Shown in pieces: positions 1 through 8,348 of a DNA stretch of 64,000 nucleotides (position 1 is the first letter of the stretch; each line of letters starts with the position of its first letter). The notes beneath the pieces are model-generated. The model searched no databases, was not told the DNA's origin, and was given only the letters and a program-made list of their open reading frames with translations. The stretch spans positions 3,038,001 through 3,102,000 of the forward strand of contig NZ_CP084463.1 of NCBI RefSeq assembly GCF_020405185.1, in the 5' to 3' direction. Source of the DNA: Halomicrobium salinisoli. Its GTDB lineage: Archaea; Halobacteriota; Halobacteria; Halobacteriales; Haloarculaceae. The translations under genes were made by a program, and so were the position numbers.

Positions 1-15
1 TTCGTAGCGGCTCAT
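1..15 (-). CDS. Start of a gene running off the left edge
   Basis: An ATG on the minus strand begins at base 15 and reads Met-Ser-Arg-Tyr-Glu before the window ends. It overlaps the TGA of the KaiC-like gene in an ATGA junction, a common sign of translational coupling, so the two are probably one operon. Only five codons are visible and no function can be assigned. Confidence 0.35.
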
Positions 16-698
16 GTCTCGACGGTCTCGTCCGCGTGGATCTGCAGCCCCTGGTCGGAGAAGCTGATGCGGCGGATGTCGCAGTCGATGGCGGTGCCGC
101 GCATCTTGATGACCTGCAGGCCCCGGGTCATGCTGCCGCCGTCGAGGAAGTTGTGGAAGAACACGACCCCGTGGGCGAGGTAGTGCTCGTCGCTGTAGGA
201 GGAGGGATCGGTCATCTCCGAGATCAGGAGGATCGTGGCGTCGGTCTGTTTCAGCGCCGAGAGGAACCCGGTGATCTCCTCGGAGGCGTCCGTGAGGAAG
301 TGCTGGAGGAGCATCGTCGAGTCGACGACGACCCGCTCCATGTCGTTTTCCTCGATGAAGGCCACGAGTCGATTCGTCAGTCCCCCCTCCGTCCCGAACT
401 GGGTGATGGTCCGCTTGCCGCTCTCGGTGACGAGGTTGAGAAACTGGATGGCGTCGGACTGCATCGCCCGGTCGAAGCCGAACTCGAAGCCCGACATGTC
501 CTGCATCAGCTCCTCCTTGGTCTCGTGCATCGTCACGTAGAGGCAGCTCTCACCCTGCTTGGCGCCCTGGGTGATGAACTGCGCGGAGAAGGTCGTCTTG
601 CCGCTCCCCGGGGGTCCGCTGATCGCGTAGAGCCGGTTTTCGAGCAGCCCACCCTCTACGAGCTCGTCGAACCCCGGGACGCCGCTCGAAAGTCGCAT
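12..698 (-). CDS. KaiC/RecA-superfamily ATPase (haloarchaeal HTR-like or GvpD-like type)
   Basis: A 228-residue single-domain RecA-fold ATPase of the KaiC family. The Walker A loop GPPGSGKT lies near residues 28-35, preceded by the usual SGVPGFDELVEGG lead-in, and a Walker B strand (RVVVDST) lies near residue 120. The open frame extends 26 codons further upstream, but ATG at 698 is chosen because the conserved KaiC N-terminus begins there and a TATA-like CTATAGG lies about 25 bases before it. Such short KaiC proteins are usually regulatory or signalling ATPases in archaea; the specific partner is unknown. The next minus-strand gene overlaps by four bases, suggesting an operon. Confidence 0.85.
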   Translation of the reverse strand: MRLSSGVPGFDELVEGGLLENRLYAISGPPGSGKTTFSAQFITQGAKQGESCLYVTMHETKEELMQDMSGFEFGFDRAMQSDAIQFLNLVTESGKRTITQFGTEGGLTNRLVAFIEENDMERVVVDSTMLLQHFLTDASEEITGFLSALKQTDATILLISEMTDPSSYSDEHYLAHGVVFFHNFLDGGSMTRGLQVIKMRGTAIDCDIRRISFSDQGLQIHADETVET

Positions 699-806
699 AC
701 AGGGTGGAAGGCCGAACCCGCCTATAGGTGTTTTCGCTCCGTTTTCAGCCCTGATAACCGTCGACGACGGCCCCATCGGGCACTGGCGCGGTCAGCCGCG
801 AGCCCG

Positions 807-1055
807 CTACAGCGGGCTCACGCACTCCCGGCAGTAGGCGTAGGTCGCCGCGGCCTCGTTGTGGGCCCCGCAGTTGTCGCAGTAGACGCCGTCGGTCGCC
901 GCCTCCTCACCGCCCTCGACCGCGGCCGCCCGGGACCGATCCATCCGGGGGGTCGCGTCGGGCGAGGGGTCCTCCCGCTGGAAGTACCGGTACAGCAGGA
1001 GCTGTAGCAGGCCGAAGCCGACGACGTAGGCGATCAGCCAGCCCAGCGCGTCCAT
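807..1055 (-). CDS. Small membrane protein with C-terminal zinc ribbon
   Basis: An 82-residue protein. Residues 4-22 form one hydrophobic membrane segment (LGWLIAYVVGFGLLQLLLY), followed by an acidic linker and a C-terminal pair of CxxC motifs (YCDNCGAH and YCREC) that should bind one zinc ion. This one-helix plus zinc-ribbon design is common in haloarchaea (DUF7577-like), with no established function. ATG at 1055 is preferred over the upstream frame because it opens directly into the membrane helix and has a CTATACC box upstream. Confidence 0.75.
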   Translation of the reverse strand: MDALGWLIAYVVGFGLLQLLLYRYFQREDPSPDATPRMDRSRAAAVEGGEEAATDGVYCDNCGAHNEAAATYAYCRECVSPL

Positions 1056-1151
1056 GCTGTGGTATAGGTTATCACAGTACTTGGGACTTCCGGCTGGGTC
1101 ACGAACGCGAAAGAGAGCGTCGGAGACTGCCAATCAGAGCCGCGACCGGGT

Positions 1152-2054
1152 TCAGGCGTCGGGCGGCGAACGGTCGCGGCCGAACTCGTCGAACTGCTCG
1201 AGATCCTCGGGGAGGTCGTACTCGATGCGGCGCTGTTCCCGGCGGTCGACGTTGGCGTCTGCGGTGGACTCGGCGACGGGCTCCCAGCCGGGCTTGACGG
1301 TGATCGACTTGGCGGGCTGGCCGGCGGCGACGTGGTGGGCCGGGACGTCGCGCTGGGCGATCGACTTGGCCGCGAGGACGGAGTTCTCGCCCAGGCGGAC
1401 GCCCGCCCGCACCATCGAGTCGTAGGTGACGCGGACGTCGTCCTCGACGATCGTGTGATAGAGGTCCACCTCGGTCTGGTCGACGACGTCGTGGTCGTGG
1501 CTGTAGACGTGGGCGTCGTCGGAGATGGAGACGCGGTCGCCGATCGTCAGTTTCCCGCGGTCGTCGAGGTGGACGTCGTCGTGGACGACGACGTTGTCGC
1601 CGACGGTGATGTTGTGGCCGTAGGTGAAGGTGATCCCCTTGAAGAACCGACAGTCGTCGCCGCAGTCCTCGAAGAGGTGGTCTGCGAGCATCCGCCGGAA
1701 GCGCAGGGCGAACTCGATGTTGTCGGCCATCGGGGTGGCGTCGAACTGGCGCCACAGCCACTGGAGGTGCTTCGAGCGCTCGAAGGCCTCCTCGTCTTTC
1801 TCGGCGTAGTACTCGCTCTCCAGCGTGGTGTTACAGGGGTCGTACCCCTGAAGGCGGACCCGCTCGGCCGGCGTGACGTCCCCGCCCGACTGCCAGCGCT
1901 CGTAGGCCTCCCGGTCCCCGTGGAGGTCGACGAGCACGTCCTCGACGACGTCGCAGGTGTCCTCGTCGCCGGAGAGGCGCTCGTCCACCTCCGCGATGAA
2001 CGCCCGCAATCCCTCCTCCGCCAGCGGCGGCAGGGAGACGTGGCGCTTGGTCAT
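1152..2054 (-). CDS. Hexapeptide-repeat (left-handed beta-helix) acyltransferase
   Basis: A 300-residue protein of the maltose/galactoside O-acetyltransferase-like superfamily. Roughly residues 85-125 resemble the maltose-acetyltransferase cap (MADNIEFALRFRRMLADHLFEDC), and residues 135-250 carry the imperfect hexapeptide turns (ITVGDNVVVHDDV, LTIGDRVSISDDA) of a trimeric left-handed beta-helix with a histidine-rich loop (YSHDHD) likely at the active site. Family members move an acetyl group from acetyl-CoA to a sugar or other hydroxyl. The N-terminal 80 residues and acidic tail are extra relative to the bacterial enzymes. The substrate cannot be read from the sequence. It is divergent from the CPBP protease gene. 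Confidence 0.8.
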   Translation of the reverse strand: MTKRHVSLPPLAEEGLRAFIAEVDERLSGDEDTCDVVEDVLVDLHGDREAYERWQSGGDVTPAERVRLQGYDPCNTTLESEYYAEKDEEAFERSKHLQWLWRQFDATPMADNIEFALRFRRMLADHLFEDCGDDCRFFKGITFTYGHNITVGDNVVVHDDVHLDDRGKLTIGDRVSISDDAHVYSHDHDVVDQTEVDLYHTIVEDDVRVTYDSMVRAGVRLGENSVLAAKSIAQRDVPAHHVAAGQPAKSITVKPGWEPVAESTADANVDRREQRRIEYDLPEDLEQFDEFGRDRSPPDA

Positions 2055-2160
2055 ATCCCTCGCATCGCCGTCCGCGGGGATATGGGTTTCCGTTACACGT
2101 TCGGCGTGTCGGCGGCCGCGAACGTCGCTCTGGCTGTCGGATCGACCGATCGGACCGGCC

Positions 2161-2166
2161 TATAAG
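2161..2166 (+). promoter_or_regulatory. TATA box of the CPBP protease gene
   Basis: TATAAG sits 30 bases before the ATG at 2191, the spacing expected for a leaderless haloarchaeal transcript. It supports ATG 2191 over the in-frame upstream codons. Confidence 0.6.
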
Positions 2167-2190
2167 GGCCCGGCCGCCGACCCCGACGAC

Positions 2191-3207
2191 ATGGTCAGGT
2201 CGGACTTCATCCTCGAGGCGCGCCGGTGGTTCGTCAACCCGCGCGAGCGGCGACTCCGGGCGGGGTGGCGGCTGGTACTCTTCGTCGTCCTGGTCGGCGG
2301 GGCCGGCATCGTCGGCGCCGTCGGACGGAGCGAACTCGTCGCGACGGCCGCGGCGGGAGTCGTCGGGGCCGTCGTCGTACTGGCGGGCTGGTGGTTCTAC
2401 TACGCCGTCCTGACCGGGACGGCCGTCGGACTCGCCTGGCTCCTCGACGTCCGTACGCTGCCGGACGTCGGCCTCGGCGGCGACGGGTTCTACCGGAACC
2501 TCGCGGTCGGCCTGGCGCTGGGCGTCGTCATGACGACCGTCGTCTTCCTCGTCCAGCTCGCGGCCGGCCTCATCAGCGTCCGGGGCGTCCTCGTGGCGCG
2601 GACGGGGCTGGGCTTCCCGGCCGGCGTCCCGGCGTGGCTGATGGTGGCGATCATGCTCGTCTACTTCGTCGCCGTCGGCGTCGGCGAGGAGGTGCTGATC
2701 CGGGGCTACCTGATGACGAACCTCGCCGAGGGGCTGACCGGGGTCCCCGCCGTCGGCAAGCGAGTGGCGATCGCCGCGGCCGCCGTCGCGACCTCCGCCC
2801 TGTTCGGGATCTTGCACCTCGGCAACCCGAACGCCTCGCCGCTCTCGGCGTTCAATATCACCGTAGTCGGCCTGTTCTTCGCCGCCGCCTACGTCGTCAC
2901 GGACGATCTCGGGATCCCGATCGGCATCCACGTCACCTGGAACTTCTCGCTGTCCTCGGTCTACGGGTTCCCCGTCAGCGGCATCACCGTGCCGGCGACG
3001 CTCGTGGACGTCCGCGAGACCGGCCCGGACCTGATCACCGGCGGCGGGTTCGGCCCCGAGGCGGGGCTTGTGGTGTACCTCGCGCTCGCCGCCGCCGCCG
3101 CGGTCACCTGGTGGTGGGTGGCCCGCGAGGACGGCGCCGTCCGGTTCCGCGAGGGCGTCGCCGTCCCCGAGTTGCGTCGCGGCCGGGACGTCGACCGCGA
3201 AGAGTGA
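2191..3207 (+). CDS. CPBP-family intramembrane metalloprotease
   Basis: A 338-residue multi-pass membrane protein of the CPBP (CAAX protease/bacteriocin-processing, Abi) family. All three signature motifs are present: EEVLIR near residue 166 (EExxxR), FGILHL near residue 204 (FxxxH) and HVTWN near residue 247 (HxxxN). These supply the glutamate, histidine and asparagine residues of the intramembrane active site. About eight hydrophobic segments are visible. Substrates of archaeal CPBP proteins are mostly unknown. The open frame extends 78 codons upstream into the divergent acyltransferase gene, but that part has basic, non-haloarchaeal composition and is not coding. Confidence 0.9.
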   Translation: MVRSDFILEARRWFVNPRERRLRAGWRLVLFVVLVGGAGIVGAVGRSELVATAAAGVVGAVVVLAGWWFYYAVLTGTAVGLAWLLDVRTLPDVGLGGDGFYRNLAVGLALGVVMTTVVFLVQLAAGLISVRGVLVARTGLGFPAGVPAWLMVAIMLVYFVAVGVGEEVLIRGYLMTNLAEGLTGVPAVGKRVAIAAAAVATSALFGILHLGNPNASPLSAFNITVVGLFFAAAYVVTDDLGIPIGIHVTWNFSLSSVYGFPVSGITVPATLVDVRETGPDLITGGGFGPEAGLVVYLALAAAAAVTWWWVAREDGAVRFREGVAVPELRRGRDVDREE

Positions 3208-3272
3208 CGGAGCGGCCGTCACCCAGCCGGCGAACCGCGGCGGATAAGTGCACTCGTACCCTGGATTCGCGC

Positions 3273-4325
3273 ATGAACTACCGCGAACTAGGCACGTCCG
3301 GCGTCGAGGTCTCCGAGGTCGGGTTCGGCGCGTGGGTCGTCGGCACGGACTGGTGGGGCGACCGCTCGCGCGACCAGGCCGTCGAGATGGTCCAGCACGC
3401 GCTCGAGGAGGGCGTCACGTTCTTCGACACGGGCGACGTGTACGGCCACGGCGACAGCGAGGAGATCATCGGCGACGCCCTGGGCGAGCACCGCGACGAG
3501 GTGACCGTCTCCACGAAGGTCGGCTACGACTTCTACAACAACCCCCAGGCCGGCCACGGCGAACTGCCCAAGCGGATGGACGGCGAGTGGGTCCGCGAGG
3601 CCTTCGACCGCTCGCTGGACCGGCTGGACTTCGACTACGTCGACCTCCTGATGCTGCACAACGCCAACGTCGGCGAGGTCGACGAGGACGTCCTCGAGAC
3701 GCTCGACGAACTGCGCGAGGAGGGGAAGGTCGAGGCCGTGGGCTGGGCGCTGGGCCCCTCGATCGGCTGGCTCGCCGAGGGCGAGGCCGCCGTCGCCGAG
3801 GAGTTCGACGCGCTCCAGACCGTCTTCAACGTCTTCGAGCAGACGCCGGGCAGGCACTTCATCGACGAGATCCGAGAGACCGGCTCGGACACCTCCGTCC
3901 TCGCTCGCGTCCCCCACTCCTCGGGCCTGCTGAACGAGCAGGTCACGCCCGACACGGAACTCGGCGAGGGCGACCACCGCTCGCACCGCCCCGAGGAGTG
4001 GTACGAGACCGGCTGGGAGAAACTGGAGTCGATCCGCTTCCTCGAGCGGGACGGCGAACGCACGATGGGCCAGGCCGCCATCCAGTGGCTGCTCGCCCAC
4101 GACGAGGTCGCCAGCGTCACGCCCACCTTCCGGACGACCGACGACGTCGACGAGTGGGCCGCCGCGTCCGAGACGCCGCCGCTCAGCGACGAGGAGTACG
4201 AGCGCGTCCAGGACCTCCACGACGACAACTTCGGCGTCGACCGCTACGACGGCATGGACTCGCTGCGCTCCTCCGTCGGCGGCGAGGATCTAGACGGAAC
4301 GGGGAAGAAGTCCGCCGGTGACTGA
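3273..4325 (+). CDS. Aldo/keto reductase
   Basis: A 350-residue TIM-barrel oxidoreductase. The N-terminus MNYRELGTSGVEVSEVGFG is the classic family start. The catalytic tetrad can be traced: Asp and Tyr in FFDTGDVYGHGDSEE, Lys in VSTKVGYDF and His in LLMLHNANV. It should use NADPH to reduce (or oxidise) a carbonyl substrate, which cannot be specified. It starts 65 bases after the CPBP gene. The stop codon falls on the first bases of a tandem repeat (4321-4498), so the repeat has been created right at, or has invaded, the 3' end. Confidence 0.9.
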   Translation: MNYRELGTSGVEVSEVGFGAWVVGTDWWGDRSRDQAVEMVQHALEEGVTFFDTGDVYGHGDSEEIIGDALGEHRDEVTVSTKVGYDFYNNPQAGHGELPKRMDGEWVREAFDRSLDRLDFDYVDLLMLHNANVGEVDEDVLETLDELREEGKVEAVGWALGPSIGWLAEGEAAVAEEFDALQTVFNVFEQTPGRHFIDEIRETGSDTSVLARVPHSSGLLNEQVTPDTELGEGDHRSHRPEEWYETGWEKLESIRFLERDGERTMGQAAIQWLLAHDEVASVTPTFRTTDDVDEWAAASETPPLSDEEYERVQDLHDDNFGVDRYDGMDSLRSSVGGEDLDGTGKKSAGD

Positions 4326-4498
4326 TCGGGCGGAGCGACGGCGGAGCCCGCGGTCACCGGCGGAAGGCAGGGGACTGACCGGGCGGAGCGACGGCTGACC
4401 CGCGGTCACCGGCGGAAGGCAGGGGACTGATCGGGCGGAGCGACGGCTGACCCGCGGTCACCGGCGGAAGGCGGGTGACTGACCGGGCGGAGCGACCG
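4321..4498. repeat. Tandem direct repeat, about 3.4 copies of a 52-53 bp unit
   Basis: Units start at about 4321, 4374, 4426 and 4478 (the last partial), each opening with ACTGAYCGGGCGGAGCGACG and containing CCGCGGTCACCGGCGGAAGG. The first unit overlaps the aldo/keto reductase stop codon. Copies differ at only a few positions, so the expansion is recent. No gene is seen in the rest of 4499-4738; a CCCCTCCGTTTCG / CGGAAACGGAGGGG inverted repeat pair (about 4526 and 4638) is the only other structure I notice. Confidence 0.85.
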
Positions 4499-4738
4499 TT
4501 CTCTCGGGTCGACGACCGGTTTCGACCCCTCCGTTTCGACTAGAGTCCGGTCGCAGTCGTGCGATTCTGACGCGAATATCGCACTTCCACTGCGCCCCGT
4601 CAGACGGTCGCACGACGGGGGACGGTGACGGGTTCGACCGGAAACGGAGGGGTTTGACGGGCGGCGCCGGATCGACGGATCACGCGTTCGGGCGGTCGAC
4701 GCCGGGAGACTCGTATCACTCGTCTTCCGAGCCTCTGC

Positions 4739-6373
4739 TCACTGCATTCGTCCCTCGAGCCCCCGGTCGCTGTCGCTCCCGAGGACACAGGCGAACTCGA
4801 AGCGGGCGCCGCCCGCGTCGCTCTCGGTGACGGCCACGTCCCAGTTGTGGGCCTCGGCGACGGTGCGGACGATGGACAGCCCCAGTCCGGTCCCCTCGTC
4901 GTCGGTCGAGTAGCCGGACTCGAACACGTGCTCGCGCTCGTCTTCGGGGATGCCGGGGCCGTCGTCGGCCACGTAGAAGCCGCGGCCGTCCTCGAGGCGG
5001 TCGACGGTGACGGCGACGTCGGGACCGCCGTGCTCCACGGCGTTGCGGAACAGGTTCTCCAGCAGCTGGCGCAGGCGGCCGGCGTCGGCGAGCACGCACC
5101 CCTCCGCGGGCACCGACAGCGCCGCCTCGTCGGCGTCGATCACGTCCCAGGCCTCGCTGGCGAGGGTCTGGAGTTCGGTCGGCTCGGGGTCGCTGACGGC
5201 CTCGCCGTGGCGCGCAAGGGTCAGGACGTCCTCGATCAGCGAGTCCATCCGCTCCAGCGAGCGCTCGATGGCGTCGAAGTGCTCCGGATCGCCGGTCTCG
5301 CGGGCGAAGTCGATCCGGCCCAGCGCCACGCCGAGCGGGTTCCGGAGGTCGTGGCTGATGACGCGGGCGAACCGCTCCAGGCGCTCGTTCTGGCGCTCGA
5401 GGCGTCGCTCGTAGCGCTTGCGCTCGCTGACGTCGCGCGAGACGCCGACCAGGCCGACGACGCGGCCGTCCTCGTCGTACCAGGGAGCCTTCGAGGTGGC
5501 GACGTACGCGCCCTGTGTGGGGCTACCGTAGGCGTGCTCGATCTGGCCCTCGACGGGCTCCTCGGTCTCGACGACGCGCCGGTCGTCCGCGACCGCGCTC
5601 TCGGCGAGGTCGGCGTTGTAGAGGTCGAAGTCGGTCTTGCCGTGGACGTCTTCCGGCGCGTGGTGGAACTTGCCCTCCGGGTTCTCGATGTAGGGGTGGT
5701 CGATCAGGTCCAGCATCTCGTCGCTGACCCGGACGTGCCGGCTCCGGCGGTCCTTGAAGTACACCGACAGGGGGATGTTCTCCAGCAGCGAGTCGAGCAT
5801 CGTCCGCTCGCGGCGGTCGCACCGGTGGCGGTCGATCAGGGGCTCCAGCCCCGCGATGGCCGCGACGGGGTCGAACTCGCCGTCCACGTCGACGTACTGG
5901 TCGACGTCGAGGTCGACGACCGCCGCCGGGTCCAGCCCGTCGCCGGTCGCGAACGCGACCACGGGGAGGCGCTGATCGGCCGCGTGGGCCCGCTCGGCGA
6001 CCGCCGCGATCGTCGACCCGCCCGCGTGACAGACCACGGCGTCGACCAGCCGCTCCTCGAGGATCGTCGCGACCGCGTCGGGGTCGGCGTCGACGAGTTC
6101 GAACGGGCGGTCGCTCCCGCTCGCCCTATTCGGGCCCTCGCTTCGCTCGGCCTCGTGGCTCGCGTGTCGCCTCGCTTCGCTCGGCTCCCGCTCGCTCTGG
6201 TCGAGGATCCTCCCTTCGGTCGGATCCTCGCGGCTCGCGTGTCGCTCACGCTGTTCGCTCCCGCTCGCTCGTTCGGAGGCCTCACTCCGTTCGGCCTCCT
6301 GCCACGCCGATACTATCCGCTCGGCGTCCGGGCCGACTACCACCACCACCGGGCGATCCACCATGTGAGACAT
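4739..6373 (-). CDS. PAS sensor histidine kinase with degenerate receiver and a repeat-derived insert
   Basis: About 544 residues. Residues 8-185 resemble a CheY-like receiver (RPVVVVVGPD, LVDAVVCHAGG, LPVVAFATGD) but without clear phospho-acceptor acids. Residues about 190-325 form a PAS domain ending GVSRDVSERK. Then come a HisKA helix with the phospho-acceptor in VISHDLRNPLG and an HATPase domain with N-box NLFRNAVEHGG, G1-box DDGPGIPEDE and G2-box GTGLGLS. It is probably a soluble cytoplasmic kinase. Residues about 25-89 are a low-complexity Ser/Glu/Arg insert encoded by hairpin repeats and splitting the receiver-like domain after its first helix. Three start codons are possible; ATG 6373 is chosen as the middle one. 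Confidence 0.85.
   Translation of the reverse strand: MSHMVDRPVVVVVGPDAERIVSAWQEAERSEASERASGSEQRERHASREDPTEGRILDQSEREPSEARRHASHEAERSEGPNRASGSDRPFELVDADPDAVATILEERLVDAVVCHAGGSTIAAVAERAHAADQRLPVVAFATGDGLDPAAVVDLDVDQYVDVDGEFDPVAAIAGLEPLIDRHRCDRRERTMLDSLLENIPLSVYFKDRRSRHVRVSDEMLDLIDHPYIENPEGKFHHAPEDVHGKTDFDLYNADLAESAVADDRRVVETEEPVEGQIEHAYGSPTQGAYVATSKAPWYDEDGRVVGLVGVSRDVSERKRYERRLERQNERLERFARVISHDLRNPLGVALGRIDFARETGDPEHFDAIERSLERMDSLIEDVLTLARHGEAVSDPEPTELQTLASEAWDVIDADEAALSVPAEGCVLADAGRLRQLLENLFRNAVEHGGPDVAVTVDRLEDGRGFYVADDGPGIPEDEREHVFESGYSTDDEGTGLGLSIVRTVAEAHNWDVAVTESDAGGARFEFACVLGSDSDRGLEGRMQ
6107..6300. repeat. In-frame hairpin-module array inside the histidine kinase gene
   Basis: Several stem-loops sit in a row: GAGGATCC/GGATCCTC capped by TCCCTTCGGTC, GGAGGCC/GGCCTCC capped by TCACTCCGTTC, and caps reading TCGCTTCGCTC, joined by linkers resembling GGCTCGCGTGTCGCT and GCTCCCGCTCGC. 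Length is compatible with the reading frame. The same linkers and caps recur at 22.4 kb, 30.1 kb and 58.7 kb. Confidence 0.85.
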
Positions 6374-6539
6374 CCCCACCGGAACGCAGGGAAGTGGTTG
6401 TCAGTGTGTCTCGGTTCGGACTTAAACGTACGGGACGCGGTCGCTGCCGTCGCGTCGCGCCCGGTGGCGGCACGCCGGCCGCCTCCCACCGCCGCCGGCC
6501 TCCGATGGATTTACGCTGACCGGGAGACAGCGACAGGAC

Positions 6540-8324
6540 GTGAACCCCGCGCGCATCTTCGACGAGTTCCCCGCGGAGTCCTATCGGGGGAACCAGAAGG
6601 GGGCACTCGCCGACATCCGGGACGCCTTCGAGGCGGGCAACGACGTGGTGCTGGTGCGCGCGCCGACCGGGAGCGGGAAGTCGCTGCTGGCGCGGGCGAT
6701 CGCCGGCTGCGCCCGGACCGCCGGCGAGGCGGAGCCGGAGCAGGTCGTCGACGCCTACTACACGACGCCGCAGGTCTCCCAGCTGGACGACGTCGCCGAG
6801 GATCCCCTGCTCGAGGACCTGAGCGTGATCCGCGGGAAGGGCAACTACGACTGCATCCTGCCCGGCGAGACGGACACGCCGGTCACGCAGGCGCCCTGCG
6901 CCCGCGAGCGGGAGTTCGACTGCCAGGTCAAGCACCGCTGCCCGTACTTCTCGGACCGCTCCATCGCGGCCAACCGCCGCATCGCCGCGATGACGCTGGC
7001 CTATTTCATGCAGACGGCGGGCTCGGACGTGTTCGGGATGCGCGACGTCGTCGTCATCGACGAGGCCCACGGGCTGGGCGACTGGGCCGAGATGTACGCC
7101 ACCGTCGAGATCGGCCCCGACCGGTTCCCGCTGTTCGACGAGGTCTCCCCGCCCGACGTCGACGACCTGGAGGACGCCGCGGGCTACGCCGAGCGCGTCT
7201 CGACGACCGCCGAGCGCCGCGTGAAGGAGCTGCGTGGCAACGCCGAGATCGATCCCGAAGAGGCCGCCGAGCGCGACCAGTTGAACGAGCTCCGGCGGGA
7301 CCTCGACTGGTTCGTCGAGGACTACCGCGACCCAGAGAGCGTGACGACGTGGGTCGTCGACCAGCCCGACGGCGAGGGGACGCCGGTGACGATCAAGCCG
7401 ATGAGCCCCGAGAAGTACCTCAAGCACACCGTCTGGGACCGGGGCAACCGCTTCGCCCTGCTGTCGGCGACCATCCTCAACAAGGAGGCGTTCTGCGCCA
7501 ACGTCGGCCTCTCGCCGGACCGGGTCGCCCTCGTCGAGGTCGGCCACACCTTCCCCGTCGAGAACCGGCCGCTGTACGACGTGACCCGCGGGAAGATGAC
7601 CTACGAGCACCGCGACGAGACGCTGCCCGAGATCGCCCGCGCCCTCGTCCGGATCATGCAACGGCACCCCGACGAGAAGGGGCTGGTCCACTGCCACTCC
7701 TACGCGATCCAGGACCAGCTAGAGGGGCTGCTGGCCGACTTCGGCGTGAGCGACCGCGTCCGCAGCCACGAGTCCGCCGACCGCGACGCCCAGTTGGCCG
7801 CCTGGAAGCGCAGCGACGACCCCGACGTGTTCCTCTCGGTCAAGATGGAGGAGGCGCTGGACCTGGAGGGGGACCTCTGTCGCTGGCAACTGCTGTGCAA
7901 GGCGCCCTATCCGAACACCCGCGACTCCAGGGTCGCCCGCCGACTGGAGGACGACCAGTGGGCCTGGTACTACCGCGCCGCGCTGCGGACGGTGATCCAG
8001 GCCTGCGGCCGCGTCGTCCGCGCCCCGGACGACCACGGCGCGACCTACCTGGGCGACTCCTCGCTGCTGGACCTCTTCGAGCGCGCCCGGGTCGACATGC
8101 CCGACTGGTTCGCCGACCAGGTCGACCGGCTGAGCGAGCCCGACCTGCCGCAGTTCGACCCCGGTGCGGCGCTGGGCGGCGGCAGCGCGGGCGAGGGGAG
8201 CAGCGCGGACGCCGACTCGTCCGGGAGCGGGTCACGGCGCAGCCGATCCGGCTCGCGCCGCCGGTCGGGGTCGGGTTCGAGTAGCGGCTCCAGTCCCATG
8301 GCGGACGTCTGGGACACGGAATAG
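6540..8324 (+). CDS. XPD/Rad3/DinG-type Fe-S DNA helicase
   Basis: A 594-residue superfamily 2 helicase. Walker A is APTGSGKS (about residues 41-48) and Walker B is VVVIDEAH. Between them lie four cysteines (YDCILP, APCARE, FDCQVK, HRCPYF), matching the iron-sulphur cluster ligands of XPD-family helicases. C-terminal helicase motifs include LLSATI and QACGRVVRAPDD. The family unwinds DNA 5' to 3' in repair or replication. The start is GTG. The last 50 residues after the helicase core are a Ser/Gly/Arg-rich tail that is basic rather than acidic, unusual for a halophile. Confidence 0.9.
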   Translation: MNPARIFDEFPAESYRGNQKGALADIRDAFEAGNDVVLVRAPTGSGKSLLARAIAGCARTAGEAEPEQVVDAYYTTPQVSQLDDVAEDPLLEDLSVIRGKGNYDCILPGETDTPVTQAPCAREREFDCQVKHRCPYFSDRSIAANRRIAAMTLAYFMQTAGSDVFGMRDVVVIDEAHGLGDWAEMYATVEIGPDRFPLFDEVSPPDVDDLEDAAGYAERVSTTAERRVKELRGNAEIDPEEAAERDQLNELRRDLDWFVEDYRDPESVTTWVVDQPDGEGTPVTIKPMSPEKYLKHTVWDRGNRFALLSATILNKEAFCANVGLSPDRVALVEVGHTFPVENRPLYDVTRGKMTYEHRDETLPEIARALVRIMQRHPDEKGLVHCHSYAIQDQLEGLLADFGVSDRVRSHESADRDAQLAAWKRSDDPDVFLSVKMEEALDLEGDLCRWQLLCKAPYPNTRDSRVARRLEDDQWAWYYRAALRTVIQACGRVVRAPDDHGATYLGDSSLLDLFERARVDMPDWFADQVDRLSEPDLPQFDPGAALGGGSAGEGSSADADSSGSGSRRSRSGSRRRSGSGSSSGSSPMADVWDTE

Positions 8325-8348
8325 CCGGCCGATCGGGACCGCCGGCCC

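Noticed and set aside
2226..4325. A 699-codon open frame on the plus strand spanning the CPBP and aldo/keto reductase genes
   Set aside because: Only its last 350 codons are the aldo/keto reductase. The upstream half is Arg/Gly-rich and lies in another frame over the well-supported CPBP protease.
4600..4788. A 62-codon minus-strand frame downstream of the aldo/keto reductase
   Set aside because: It is short and Arg-rich, overlaps the histidine kinase 3' end, and has no start signal or recognisable family.
4847..8284. An 1145-codon plus-strand open frame across the histidine kinase and helicase genes
   Set aside because: High-GC codon use leaves long stop-free shadow frames. The translation has no family motifs, and both real genes are certain.
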